From assembly GCF_020618475.1 (NCBI RefSeq), contig NZ_CP085336.1, positions 992,001 through 1,056,000 of the forward strand: a stretch of 64,000 nucleotides of DNA. The letters are read 5' to 3'. A program made the position numbers and the translations under genes. Each line of letters starts with the position of its first letter. Position 1 is the stretch's first letter. The notes beneath the pieces were generated by a model, which was not told where the DNA came from, made no database searches, and saw nothing but the letters and a program-made list of their open reading frames with translations. The DNA comes from Haladaptatus halobius. GTDB lineage: Archaea > Halobacteriota > Halobacteria > Halobacteriales > Haladaptataceae. Positions 1 through 8,778 of this stretch are shown piece after piece.

Positions 1-273
1 GATATCCGGTTGTACGAAGGCGAGACACAGACGCCGCTGACGGATCTGGTAGACGATGTATCCGGTTATCAGCCGAAATCGAATGGCGAGAATACCGATG
101 ACTCAGTCACAGACGGCGTGAGAGACGAGCGTGAGACGGACAGCAGAAACGATGTGAGCACCGAACGAGAGGGAAGCGCAGCGCCGACTGTCGAGAACGT
201 GAGCAGCGAAAGCGATACGAACACGGATGAGGAGGAGAGTACCGAGTCGGAAAGTGGGTTTGGCGTGCTATGA
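1..273 (+). CDS. C-terminal part of an acidic protein of unknown function (cut by window edge)
   Basis: The frame is open from the first base of the window, so the true start lies outside. The visible residues begin DIRLYEGETQTPL and pass into a long Ser/Thr/Asp/Glu-rich tail that looks disordered (DTNTDEEESTESESG) and ends GFGVL. The composition is typical of haloarchaeal soluble proteins. I do not recognise the family. Its stop overlaps by a few bases the stop of the convergent winged-helix pseudogene. TTG at base 10 could be read as a start, but there is no reason to prefer it. Confidence 0.55.
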   Translation, partial: DIRLYEGETQTPLTDLVDDVSGYQPKSNGENTDDSVTDGVRDERETDSRNDVSTEREGSAAPTVENVSSESDTNTDEEESTESESGFGVL

Positions 274-765
274 TAGCTTTGTGTCGGCCTCTACGAGGAT
301 TTGTCCGACTTGTTCTTGCGTCTTGTCGTCCTGTGCATCGGTGATAACTTCTAAGATGTCGATGATAATCTGCCGCCGCTGGCGGGTTTCTGTTTTGAGG
401 TCTTCGATCCGATTTTCAAGCATCGTTACTCGTGTGGCGGTCTGCGCGGTTTCTGGCGGCGAGAGCACGTCGTCATGCTCTTCGATAAACGCCACTCCGT
501 CGTCGGTGAGCTGCCACACGCGAGCACGTGAGCCACCTTGCCCAGTGTACATGCGATCCGGTTGTTGCTCAATGAGATTCCAGCGGGTGAGCAACTTGAG
601 ATGATGGTCGATACTTCCGGTGGGAACGTCGGCACGTTATCGAAGTGTTGACGTATCCAATGTGCCTTCGTCGGCCCGGTTGAGTGTAGCAAGCATTTTC
701 CGGCGTTGGTCACCGAGTTTGTCTCGCATTTCATCGGGGGTTGGTGTGGAGTTATCAGAGTTCAT
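268..765 (-). pseudogene. Winged-helix (ArsR/MarR-like) regulator with one in-frame stop
   Basis: Reading from ATG at 765 gives MNSDNSTPTPDEMRDKLGDQ, then a TAA at 637-639 (codon 43). After it the same frame resumes as RADVPTGSIDHHLKLL, which is the recognition-helix part of a winged helix, followed by a wing (MYTGQGGSRARVWQL) and a C-terminal coiled coil (ENRIEDLKTETRQRR). One base change, for example CAA (Gln) to TAA, would explain the break. The rest is intact, so inactivation is recent or this is a sequence error. Translation could only restart at TTG 594, which would lose most of the DNA-binding helices. The target is unknown. Confidence 0.7.
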
Positions 766-2163
766 AGTATACCTGCACCCAGCACTATTGAGGTAGTACG
801 GCTTCAATATCAGGGCACTATACAGCTATATCGAGAAACCCCGATAGCTGTGCATGAAGCGGTAAACAACACCAAAAATAACGCCAGAGAGGAAATCCAC
901 AGTTCTATCAGAAACTGGAAAAGAGAGTGCGCGACACAACGCGGGGCGAATACGCCCCCCGAACAAAGTGAAAATCTAGGCGGGCGCCATAGATTGAGTG
1001 GCGAGTGCAACAGCAGCGAGGGGCTCCCAAACCTATCACGAAATTGAGGCTAGATGAAGTGACGTGAACAGGGCACCCCAACAAGCACATCGCAGGCGAG
1101 AAACCGACGAGCGAACAGCCCGTCAGCAGGCAGCTAGCGAGCAGTGGAGACAGTCCACCCTAGAACACGAGGAGAGAAGGGAGTGGAGTAAGTGCGTGGG
1201 ACAGTCAGGCCATGCCGGACCCAGGGGAAAGAAACAGAGAGATGAGAAGGGGGACTGTCCAGCAGCGCGACTAGCGGAGCAAACAACAAGTGCGCCGACC
1301 GAAGACAGGACAACAGTAGAGAGGACGAGTGCGAACCGAGGTGAGGCGGTGAACAGAAACGAGAGCGCTGGCGTCCAGGACAGCACGAAGACCGTAGCAA
1401 CCACGGCAAGCGAGAAGCAGTGTATCACGGCCTGAGCAGCACGGCCAACAATGGGACAGCTGACAACGTGAGTGAAACCACACCAGATTTCCTGAGAACC
1501 ATCACGAGCAGCAAGACCCCGGACACCGAGTGACGAACCACGGAAAGCGTGATGATGCGACCACACCGGATAGTCACCAGGCGTGATGACGCCGGACAGT
1601 CCACCTCTGGCGGAACAGGACCCGAGGACGCAGAACGGCCAGTATGGGGGGTGCCAGTCCATGCACACGAAGAAAGGGGCGCCGACGAGCGACACACCTC
1701 CACTAACAGCGTGATGCAGTGGCCGGGTGCCAACGCCAGCACGCACTGACTGGGTGCCGTGTGACGGCATGATCTGGGTGCCGACCCCGAGCGCACTACT
1801 GGGGTGCCAGTCTGTGCAATACACCACAGTTTCAGTGAGAGCAACATCGACAACCAAGGCTCCAACACGTGGGACTGTCCACGAGCGACAGACTGCCATG
1901 TGCGCCGGCACTACCGCGACAGCACAGGGGGACTGCTAGTAACGAGCTCCGTTGCAGTGGGACCGTCACTAGAGAGCGTGATGGGCACGAGAGACGGTGA
2001 AACGCCTGCAAGCAGCCAGATTACTACGGAAATCTAGTGTCCTCTGACTACGGGAAAATGGACTGTCCACCGGCTACAGCAGCCTGACTTTCCCACCGGT
2101 GTCAGCAGTGGTCCATTTGGGCGAGGCGGTCCGTTGCGGAGCGTTCGGCGTGCTTCTAGTCGC
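766..2163. other. 1.4 kb repeat-bearing region without a credible gene
   Basis: No reading frame here has haloarchaeal composition. The longest (1123-1911, minus) is rich in Cys, Trp and His and poor in Asp/Glu, so I reject it. The plus strand is visibly purine-rich between about 880 and 1740. The region carries dispersed copies of GGACTGTCCAC or its complement and of GGGTGCC. It could be a plasmid-type control or origin region, a long structured RNA, or decayed mobile DNA. The sequence alone does not decide. Confidence 0.5.
1144..2071. repeat. Dispersed short repeat GGACTGTCCAC (both orientations)
   Basis: The near-palindrome GGACTGTCC/GGACAGTCC, usually next to AC or GTG, occurs at about 1148-1158, 1198-1206 (partial), 1251-1260, 1594-1604, 1871-1882 and 2059-2070, with weaker relatives near 1929 and 1960. 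A second motif GGGTGCC(A/G) recurs near 1652, 1726, 1752, 1775 and 1802. Spacing is irregular, so this is not a CRISPR or a tandem array. It resembles a family of protein-binding sites. Confidence 0.55.
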
Positions 2164-2543
2164 TCAATTCTCAGCCGGGTGCCATAGAACAGTATCCACC
2201 GAACCTAACTCTGCCCGGCTTCCTGTTGCGGCGGTAGATGGCGAGAGATCACTGTGAATGACATACTCTCTGCCTTCGTGTTTGGTTGGATTCCTACCAG
2301 TCATTCCTTTGATCGGTAAGGCTGATCGAAGGTACTCAAAAAGACACTGTTTACCAATCACATTCATAATAGAACGATGATTGGCGACTCAACTGACTCG
2401 GATTAACCGACAGTCTTCACTCTGCTTTAAGAGCGCCAGTCTAGACTTCTGCAGGCACGTGGAAGGTTAGAATGTAGGAGGACGCACGAAGTATGACTGT
2501 AGTACTGGCTTCGCGGGGATTTCCTGGCTTACACCTGCATTAT
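2164..2543. other. Intergenic, nothing identified
   Basis: About 380 bases between the repeat region and the TRIC-like gene. Short frames here lack domains and composition support. No hairpin or repeat of note was seen. Confidence 0.5.
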
Positions 2544-3182
2544 TTAGCGAGCATTTTCAACCGTGTAATTCCGAATATTTGGAAGCTCCCACCCATATCG
2601 GACCGCAATAAGTCTCGTACCGACAGTCATCACTGCACACCCACTGGCCGCGAGAGCTCCTGCCCCAAAACTCATTAAAATTAACCAATAAGTACATCCC
2701 CCAAACACCGCACAGCTCGCATAGAAATCTTGTAGCAGAATAAACGGGGGACGGTCTAGCAGAATATCAGCGAATGCACCGCCACCGACAGCATTTATCG
2801 TCGCAAGAGCGACCACCCCAAATGGAGATACTCCAACAGTAGTCGCGACGATTGCACCCGTTGTCGCGAACGCACCGAGTCCAATCGCGTCGGCAGTGAG
2901 GGAGAACGGATGCTGGTCAGGATCCTGAAGGAAAGTTGAGAGAGCAACCGCTAGAATTACCCCTATCACCCCAAACCCAATATTAGAGAATGTCTGAAGT
3001 GAGAGCGGGATTCGCATTACAAGGAGATCCCGCGTTGTTCCCCCACCGAACGCAGTCACGAGCCCAACAACAGTAACACCAAACGGGTCGAAGCCTTCTC
3101 GAATGGCCTTACTGGCACCAACGAGCGCGAAGGCGACCAATCCAATAGCATTTGCAACCCAGAATAGCGGGTTATTTAGCAT
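2544..3182 (-). CDS. TRIC/UPF0126 (YadS-type) membrane channel protein
   Basis: A 212-residue, very hydrophobic protein with about seven membrane segments arranged as two homologous halves. Each half holds a glycine-rich turn: AFGGGTTRDLL (about residues 44-54) and AVGGGAFADILLD (about 131-143). These are hallmarks of the prokaryotic TRIC/UPF0126 family, trimeric monovalent-cation channels. The length is normal for the family. The start ATG overlaps the upstream exporter stop (TGATG), so translation is coupled. The physiological ion and any link to the exporter are unknown. Confidence 0.85.
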   Translation of the reverse strand: MLNNPLFWVANAIGLVAFALVGASKAIREGFDPFGVTVVGLVTAFGGGTTRDLLVMRIPLSLQTFSNIGFGVIGVILAVALSTFLQDPDQHPFSLTADAIGLGAFATTGAIVATTVGVSPFGVVALATINAVGGGAFADILLDRPPFILLQDFYASCAVFGGCTYWLILMSFGAGALAASGCAVMTVGTRLIAVRYGWELPNIRNYTVENAR

Positions 3183-4162
3183 CAGCTATTACCGGTTCGA
3201 TGCGCAGAGCTTGTGGTTGAATCTGTCGTTTGGAACCGAGCTATTGCTCGGCGCATCGTGTCTCGACTAACGAGTGTAAACCCCGTCGCGACGGCAAGGA
3301 ATCCAATAATGGTCGTCGTATCAATCGTCTGGTTGAGGAGCAGAACTGATACGAGTGTCGCTGCAACTGGTTCCAAATACGCCACAAGTGTTGTTTCTGT
3401 CGCTCCAACCTGCCGCACCAACCGGAAGTACAGGAGGTAGCCACCAGCACCGGCGATTAGTGTAATATATAGCAACGAGGCGAGCGCGATTGGGGAGAGA
3501 GACTGGACGTTCGGAATCGATTCACCGCGAAGAATACCTCCGCAGAACAATAGTGCCGCCCCAACTAGCATCGCCCATCCTTGGAGGACTTCCGCTGTTA
3601 GTTCTTCATCTTCATCAAACAACTGGAATATAACAGAACCAACTGCGAACAGTATCGTTCCCAGGAAAACCAATCCAACGCCGAGAGCTGTCGACGAAAG
3701 AGATGCAGTACTAACTGAGGGTTGTGAGAGGATCAAGACACCACTTAGACCAAGACAGAACCCGATACCGTCAAGGAGGCCTCGTGATTCACCGAGGATT
3801 GGGACTGCGACGAGGGCTGCTACGACTGGTGACATTGTGGTAACGACAGACGCAATCGCTCCCGAAATGTACAGTGTACCCAGATATAACCCCGCTTGAT
3901 AGCTACCAAACATGAACCCGCCAACGATACCGATACTCCGTAGTTCACGAATGGTCTTTGGAAGTAGCCGATCTGTCACCATTTGTGCGTACCCGAGGAC
4001 AATACAACCGGAAACAGCGTAACGAATACCCGCTGCACCCAGTGGCGGTAGCTGTGTCACTACAATATCGATTGCTGGGAAGCCCGCTCCCCAGAGAAAG
4101 CTCAGTCCAATGATGGCGAGACTTGCAGGGATGTGAAATCGTTGTTTGCTTGTCGCTTTCAT
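3182..4162 (-). CDS. EamA/DMT-superfamily permease
   Basis: 326 residues with about ten membrane helices in two EamA repeats. The first starts at SLAIIGLSFLWGAGFPAIDI and the second ends with the family-typical VAYLEPVAATLVSVLLLNQ segment. Proteins of this kind export amino acids or other small metabolites. The substrate cannot be read from sequence. It is first gene of a two-gene unit with the TRIC-like gene and is divergent from an Lrp-type regulator 150 bases away. Inference: that regulator controls it, as Lrp proteins often control adjacent amino-acid exporters. Confidence 0.88.
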   Translation of the reverse strand: MKATSKQRFHIPASLAIIGLSFLWGAGFPAIDIVVTQLPPLGAAGIRYAVSGCIVLGYAQMVTDRLLPKTIRELRSIGIVGGFMFGSYQAGLYLGTLYISGAIASVVTTMSPVVAALVAVPILGESRGLLDGIGFCLGLSGVLILSQPSVSTASLSSTALGVGLVFLGTILFAVGSVIFQLFDEDEELTAEVLQGWAMLVGAALLFCGGILRGESIPNVQSLSPIALASLLYITLIAGAGGYLLYFRLVRQVGATETTLVAYLEPVAATLVSVLLLNQTIDTTTIIGFLAVATGFTLVSRDTMRRAIARFQTTDSTTSSAHRTGNS

Positions 4163-4317
4163 ATTGTGTTGTCTGTTGGTATTCGCTGGATTGGCAATAA
4201 TAGGACGAATACGGCAGTTCTCCGAGCGGATTTCGGAGTCTCTGGAGTAGCTTCGAAATAGCTGCGAGAAATCTGATAAAGTTTGAAGCTGCTACGAATG
4301 TGAGTTATCAACACGCT

Positions 4318-4800
4318 ATGGACGAGAAGGACATTCAAATCCTGAAATCGCTCGAAGAACTTGAGACCACGAGTACCGAATCGGTGAGCGAAGCGACGGG
4401 GATCCCGCTGTCGACGATCCACTATCGCCTCAACAAGCTCCGAGACGCTGGCGTCATCACAAACGATCGATTGGATCTTGATCTCGACGAATTCGGACTA
4501 GAGGTAACAATTCTTGTACAAGTGTTCACGAAAGACAATCAATCCCATTCTGAGAGTGGTCAGGTTATTGCTGGCATTGAGAGGGTTACAAAGGTCTTCT
4601 TCACGATGGGGGGCACAGACTTCATTGCATTAGCTCGGCTCCCCAATAGTGACAGTGTTGAGCGGCTTATCTCTGACTTCGAAGAACTTGACGAAGTTGC
4701 TCGAACTGATTCCATGTTCGTTATTGAGCGTGAACTCGACAGCCATTATCCACTCCAGCAGTATGCCGAGGAAACTCTCGTTGAGGAGATCGTGGAGTAG
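4318..4800 (+). CDS. Lrp/AsnC-type transcriptional regulator
   Basis: 160 residues from ATG at 4318 (MDEKDIQIL, the usual family start). GTG at 4300 would add six residues without support. The N-terminal helix-turn-helix covers about residues 5-55 (STESVSEATGIPLSTIHYRL), followed by a RAM-like ligand-binding domain containing the glycine turn FFTMGGTDFIALAR. It is divergent from the DMT exporter/TRIC pair, which is its most probable target. The effector, probably an amino acid, is not known. Confidence 0.85.
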   Translation: MDEKDIQILKSLEELETTSTESVSEATGIPLSTIHYRLNKLRDAGVITNDRLDLDLDEFGLEVTILVQVFTKDNQSHSESGQVIAGIERVTKVFFTMGGTDFIALARLPNSDSVERLISDFEELDEVARTDSMFVIERELDSHYPLQQYAEETLVEEIVE

Positions 4801-5011
4801 CCGAGTGGTCTATTGATTCTACTCATTAGGGATGAGACGACGGACGGTCTGCTCCGTCTTAGCGCATGTTCACAGTACCAGATACTCCCGAAATTCGGTG
4901 TGTTTCCGTGGAATTGTTCACGCTGCGAAAAGGGAACTGTCTGCCGTGCTGAGTGGGATGATTGTTCGAGATTACAACGGAAATGTGGTGTGGTAACAGT
5001 GGACTTTCCAG

Positions 5012-5134
5012 ATGGCAGAAGCCGACTGTCCGCACTGCTGGGATTCACTTGAAAGACGGGGTGGTTCACACCGGGTGAGGTACTGTTTCAGCTGGCCGAT
5101 TGTCCACAAGGTGCGAGAGTTTGTAGGGAGGTGA
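5012..5134 (+). CDS. Possible zinc-ribbon micro-protein, degenerate
   Basis: A 40-residue frame starting MAEADCPHCWDSLERRGG and ending HKVREFVGR. CPHC is a normal first zinc knuckle. The second knuckle reads YCFSW where C-x-x-C would be expected, so one cysteine may have been lost (TGT/TGC to TGG). It may be a decayed member of the many haloarchaeal small zinc-finger proteins, or chance. The rest of 4801-5277 holds nothing else I can support. Confidence 0.3.
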   Translation: MAEADCPHCWDSLERRGGSHRVRYCFSWPIVHKVREFVGR

Positions 5135-5277
5135 TGTGCTACTGGGTTGGTAGGTACGGGCGAGGTGGTTATCGAGAAGACGGTGTATTCGGTCGATCCA
5201 GACTGCTTGAAGAGTCCTGGTATATGTTACCATCTGTCTCCTAAAAACTATTAACACACTATCTCTCATCAGAGGAT

Positions 5278-5541
5278 ATGCCCAGCTCGTCACCTTCGCA
5301 CCCAGAGCCACCGATACGCACCGCCTCTTCAGACACCGAGTCGATCACCGCTGCCGTGGTAACGGCAGTGACCGAAATCAACGACACGAAGCCTGCGACT
5401 CCTCTTTATGAGGCTATCAATCCTGATGCACTCGAAACTCTCTATCAGCACAGCTCGCCAGAAGTGAGCTTCGAATATATTAGCTATCACGTCACGATTC
5501 ATTCTGATCGAACTGTTACTGTGTCCGACCTGGATTCATAG
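5278..5541 (+). CDS. HalOD1 output-domain protein
   Basis: 87 residues. After a short Ser/Pro-rich N-terminus the HalOD1 signature runs from SITAAVVTAVTEI through PLYEAINPDALETLY to a beta-rich end, ISYHVTIHSDRTVTV. HalOD1 is a domain found in Halobacteria and thought to be an output module of signalling proteins; stand-alone copies are common and their partners are unknown. The start ATG is preceded by AGAGG. It opens a cluster of regulators running to 8.8 kb and resembles the copies at 8.5 and 30.6 kb. Confidence 0.8.
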   Translation: MPSSSPSHPEPPIRTASSDTESITAAVVTAVTEINDTKPATPLYEAINPDALETLYQHSSPEVSFEYISYHVTIHSDRTVTVSDLDS

Positions 5542-5671
5542 GACATCGCTATCATCAGTCAAACCAGAAGTACCGAATTCTAGAAGCCATTGCTCTTCAA
5601 TCAGACGGTACAGCACGCCAAGCAGTAAGATGATGGGGTATAGAAGATCGGCAAACTGGTACCAACAGCCG

Positions 5672-6049
5672 CTACTCCAACTGAGACGTCTCCTGCTCCG
5701 TGGGCCCAGCCGTCACCAGCATCTGGTCGAGTAGCACGTCAACCTGTGATGGGGCAGTATAGGTGGCTTGCTGGGCGGACTGATCATACTCTATTATCCC
5801 TGTCTCTGCGAGTTTCGGAAGATGAATGTGATGCAATGCAATCTCTGTGTCCGTGGTTCCAGTCGACGGGTAGCGGTCGTCACTCTGTGTCACCTCCGTC
5901 ACTAACGTAGAGATAGGCATGGGAGCCTCTGTGTCGCGAAGACACTGGAGGAGAACTCGACGCCGGTGATCGGCGAGGAGCTTATATAACAGGGATATCT
6001 GTCCTGTTGTGGTGCCACGATCGCCAATCTGGTATCTCTCCTCGTGCAT
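5672..6049 (-). CDS. DUF7344-like winged-helix protein
   Basis: 125 residues from ATG at 6049, chosen because GAGGTG lies seven bases upstream and an AT-rich TATA-like stretch (about 6088-6105) is placed to serve it; ATG 6082 is the alternative. The pattern LLADHRRRVLLQCL, then IALHHIHLPKLAETGIIEYD, is the haloarchaeal winged helix annotated as DUF7344 in related proteins. The role is presumed DNA binding. The same module occurs at 6868 and 31149, each time close to HalOD1 genes. Confidence 0.75.
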   Translation of the reverse strand: MHEERYQIGDRGTTTGQISLLYKLLADHRRRVLLQCLRDTEAPMPISTLVTEVTQSDDRYPSTGTTDTEIALHHIHLPKLAETGIIEYDQSAQQATYTAPSQVDVLLDQMLVTAGPTEQETSQLE

Positions 6050-6217
6050 ACTCGCACCTCGATTGGCTTCACATATAGTCATTTTGTATAATTATATTTA
6101 TAGATTGTGGAATGCACACAGAGAGACGCGAATTATCGTTCTGTGACAGAGTCACTGTGTGATTCCAGCACCGTTCGTCTTCAAAATTGTGAAATACGCA
6201 ATTGGAAGAGTTGAAAC

Positions 6218-6709
6218 TCAGCTCTCACGCCGCTCCTCTGCCGTTTCCTCACTGAAGTGGAAATGGTCGAACGGCTGGATATGCCGCTCGCGCATGATCT
6301 CGGAACTCTCAATCGTGAGGCCTGAGTCGTGCAGCGTGTCCGTGATGCGTGTGATATCTTGGCTACTCGTCCCAACCACTTCCACGTAGATGTTCCGTTT
6401 TCCGACAAGCATCTCACGCACATCGACCACGCCCTGCACAGCAAGCATCTTCTGGACAAATTCGGCTTGTTTGGTTGCTGGCGCGGTACACACGAACAGT
6501 ACGCGGAGCGGAAGGTTGGCGGCTTCATAGTCGATCTCGGGATGATAGCCCTTGATAATGCCGTCTTCTTCGAGTTGCGAAATCCGGTTCCGGACAGTGC
6601 TCGCGGAGACACCGACTGTTTCGGCAATCTCTTCCGTGGTTGTATTCCGTGCGTCTCGCTGGAGATGATACAAAATACCCTGATCAACGTTGTCGAGTCC
6701 TCGGCTCAT
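6218..6709 (-). CDS. AsnC/Lrp-family regulator
   Basis: 163 residues from ATG 6709 (MSRGLDNVDQGILYHLQRDA), the normal family start; an upstream in-frame ATG at 6790 adds non-conserved residues. The helix-turn-helix is at about 18-60 (TTEEIAETVGVSASTVRNRI), then a RAM-type domain (LPLRVLFVCTAPATKQAEF, EMLVGKRNIYVEVVG). Such proteins are usually amino-acid- or metabolite-sensing repressors or activators. Its neighbours are signalling modules, so the target is not evident. Confidence 0.87.
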   Translation of the reverse strand: MSRGLDNVDQGILYHLQRDARNTTTEEIAETVGVSASTVRNRISQLEEDGIIKGYHPEIDYEAANLPLRVLFVCTAPATKQAEFVQKMLAVQGVVDVREMLVGKRNIYVEVVGTSSQDITRITDTLHDSGLTIESSEIMRERHIQPFDHFHFSEETAEERRES

Positions 6710-6867
6710 ACGCGATAACAGGTGGAGTGGGCGTAAATAGTCTGTGAGAAACTGAGTGAACCTCCAACCAACCCCGTTCAAGTGATTCACTCACTTCCTC
6801 AAACAATGACTAAACCGAAAAATGAGGGTTGCTTAACCATGTACAGTGCGTTGGGATTTAAGTACCT

Positions 6868-7182
6868 ATGACGCTTGATGAGCAGCTTTCAGTACTCTCG
6901 AATCGCCACAGACGACGGCTCCTAGTCGCCTTAGCACAACGGACTCCCCAACCCGCTCGTCCCGCTCCATCCCGAGCTTTGGCAGCGGACGGGGGAGACC
7001 GAGATCAAACGATCGCAATGCAGCACGTCCATCTCCCCAAATTAGCGGATCACGGCTTTATCGACTGGGATCAAGACGCACACCGCGTGACGAAGGGGCC
7101 TCGGTTCGACGAGATAGAGCCATTGCTTACCGTTCTGAGTGAGAATCAAGATGTGCTTCCTGATGGTGGTGTCCCTGACTAA
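6868..7182 (+). CDS. DUF7344-like winged-helix protein
   Basis: 104 residues beginning MTLDEQLSVLSNRHRRRLLV, with the conserved block MQHVHLPKLADHGFIDWDQD. It belongs to the same family as the proteins at 5672 and 31149 and is one of the shorter members. Between the two blocks is an Ala/Pro-rich stretch (TPQPARPAPSRALA) not seen in the others. It is likely a small DNA-binding regulator with unknown target. Confidence 0.72.
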   Translation: MTLDEQLSVLSNRHRRRLLVALAQRTPQPARPAPSRALAADGGDRDQTIAMQHVHLPKLADHGFIDWDQDAHRVTKGPRFDEIEPLLTVLSENQDVLPDGGVPD

Positions 7183-7452
7183 GGCAGTATATCGGGACGA
7201 GATCAGTGGCAGTCGGTGGTCAACGACTCCCCGAAATCAGGCCGGGAATCGGCAGCATTTCATAGCTTTCAGTGCTCGGTTCGTAGCTAGAGATATATGT
7301 GGCTGGCACGTACTCTTTCTACGACGAAGAAGTAAGAACGCACTGTGTGTCTGTTTCCATTTGTGGCGGAAGCGAACCTTTCAGGTCTACTCTAGCTGTT
7401 TCACATGACGCGTGTGGGGCGCATCACACTGTTTTCACTTCTCTTTGACACC

Positions 7453-8451
7453 ATGACGAATCATACACCCCCCAACGATGAGAATCGTGATGAGTCGGAC
7501 GATGACACCTATCAGACGGAGTTTGATCCGCTCACGGACAGCGTCAGCGAAGAACTCATCAAAGCTGTCGCGACACTCAATGACGCCGATCCCGCCGAGT
7601 TGGCACTCCTCGCGGAGTTCATCGATCCGGAGGCCCTTGATGCACTGTTCGGGCCACGGCCCAATGATACACCGCGTGACACCGACGGCCGTGTTGTGTT
7701 CGATTACGACGCGTACCACGTCAGAAAAGAGATCAGCGAATCCTCCGACGTACCGCGAACACGCGTCTATGATGCGATTCGGGTGTTAGAAACCAAGGGC
7801 CTCGTCGAGATCCAGCATTCGAATCCCCAGCAGTTCCGGGCTGTGCCGATCGAGGAGGCCGCCAAGACACTGCGCCAAGAATACGAATCGCGCACGGACA
7901 CACTCGTCGAGGCTCTTACTGCGATCGAGCCGGCAGAATCGAACGGTGGCGATGAGGAAATTACACACGAAGTGTGGGCGCTCTCGGGAACAACCCCGAT
8001 TACGAATCGTACTCAACAACTCATCGATGCCGCCGGACGAGAGATCGTGCTCATTATCGGTCGTGACGAGATCGTTACCGAGGAGTTACTCGAACAGCTC
8101 CAAGAAGCGCTGGACACCGGTCTTGATGTTCTGATTGGCGTGCAAACTGAAGACGTTCGAGAGCAGGTTGCAAAGGCACTGCCCGATGCAGAAGTGTTCG
8201 TCTCGGGGCTGGAGTGGTTGCACAGTTCGCCCCTTGATGCCAACGACGATACGACGATCAGTCGGTTACTGTTAATCGATAAGAACACAATTCTTGTGAG
8301 CTCAGTGCACGAGACGGCCACTGGTGGGGTTGAGACGGAAAAGGCCGTGTTTGGGAAAGGGTTCGACAATGGGATTGTAGTGATCGCCCGGCGATTGATG
8401 GCGACGGGCTTGCCACCGCGACAAGATCCCGATACGACTGCGGACGATTAG
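7453..8451 (+). CDS. Chimeric regulator: HalOD1 domain fused to a TrmB-family protein
   Basis: 332 residues from ATG 7453 (MTNHTPPND); upstream in-frame codons lack support. Residues about 25-90 form a HalOD1 domain (ELIKAVATLNDADPAELALL, EFIDPEALDALFG, VVFDYDAYHV). The text then switches without a linker into the second half of a TrmB winged helix (KEISESSDVPRTRVYDAIRVL), followed by the usual linker helix and the TrmB effector region (EVWALSGTTPITNRTQQLI, REIVLIIG). The first helices of the TrmB winged helix are missing, as if HalOD1 had replaced them. TrmB proteins are sugar-responsive regulators; whether this one binds DNA is open. Confidence 0.85.
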   Translation: MTNHTPPNDENRDESDDDTYQTEFDPLTDSVSEELIKAVATLNDADPAELALLAEFIDPEALDALFGPRPNDTPRDTDGRVVFDYDAYHVRKEISESSDVPRTRVYDAIRVLETKGLVEIQHSNPQQFRAVPIEEAAKTLRQEYESRTDTLVEALTAIEPAESNGGDEEITHEVWALSGTTPITNRTQQLIDAAGREIVLIIGRDEIVTEELLEQLQEALDTGLDVLIGVQTEDVREQVAKALPDAEVFVSGLEWLHSSPLDANDDTTISRLLLIDKNTILVSSVHETATGGVETEKAVFGKGFDNGIVVIARRLMATGLPPRQDPDTTADD

Positions 8452-8478
8452 TCCTCGGTGCGACAGCAGCGAGAGTTC

Positions 8479-8778
8479 TTAGGCGGGAGCAACGTGAACG
8501 GCGCCAGTGCTGTGGACAGTGACGGAGTAGTCAGTGTAGGTGAAGGAGATCGACGTAGTCGTATGGGTGGTCCGTGCCAGTGGTGGTGCAATAATCGCAT
8601 CTAAGGCTTCGGGATCAATCCACTCGTAGAGTGGACTGAGCTCCTGATGGTCGCAGTTCGCTGCCTGGGCAACGGTTTCGACGACAGCGGTGCTCGGTTT
8701 GATTGCTGACCACTCATACTGGTTTTGAATTGCTTCGCGTGGCACCCCAGCAGAGCTCGGCGAATCCTCATCACTCAT
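8479..8778 (-). CDS. HalOD1 output-domain protein
   Basis: 99 residues ending close to and convergent with the HalOD1-TrmB gene. It has an N-terminal extension (MSDEDSPSSAGVPREAIQ), then the HalOD1 core: AVVETVAQAANCDHQEL, PLYEWIDPEALDAII and FTYTDYSVTVHSTGAVHV. No other domain is present. It is the third HalOD1 within 3.5 kb, which suggests local duplication of this module. Confidence 0.8.
   Translation of the reverse strand: MSDEDSPSSAGVPREAIQNQYEWSAIKPSTAVVETVAQAANCDHQELSPLYEWIDPEALDAIIAPPLARTTHTTTSISFTYTDYSVTVHSTGAVHVAPA

Noticed and set aside
1123..1911. 262-codon open frame on the minus strand
   Set aside because: The product is rich in Cys, Trp, His and Val and nearly free of Asp/Glu clusters, unlike any haloarchaeal protein. 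It is a by-product of the purine-skewed DNA.
1144..2071. CRISPR array
   Set aside because: The repeats are about 10 bases long, irregularly spaced and in both orientations.
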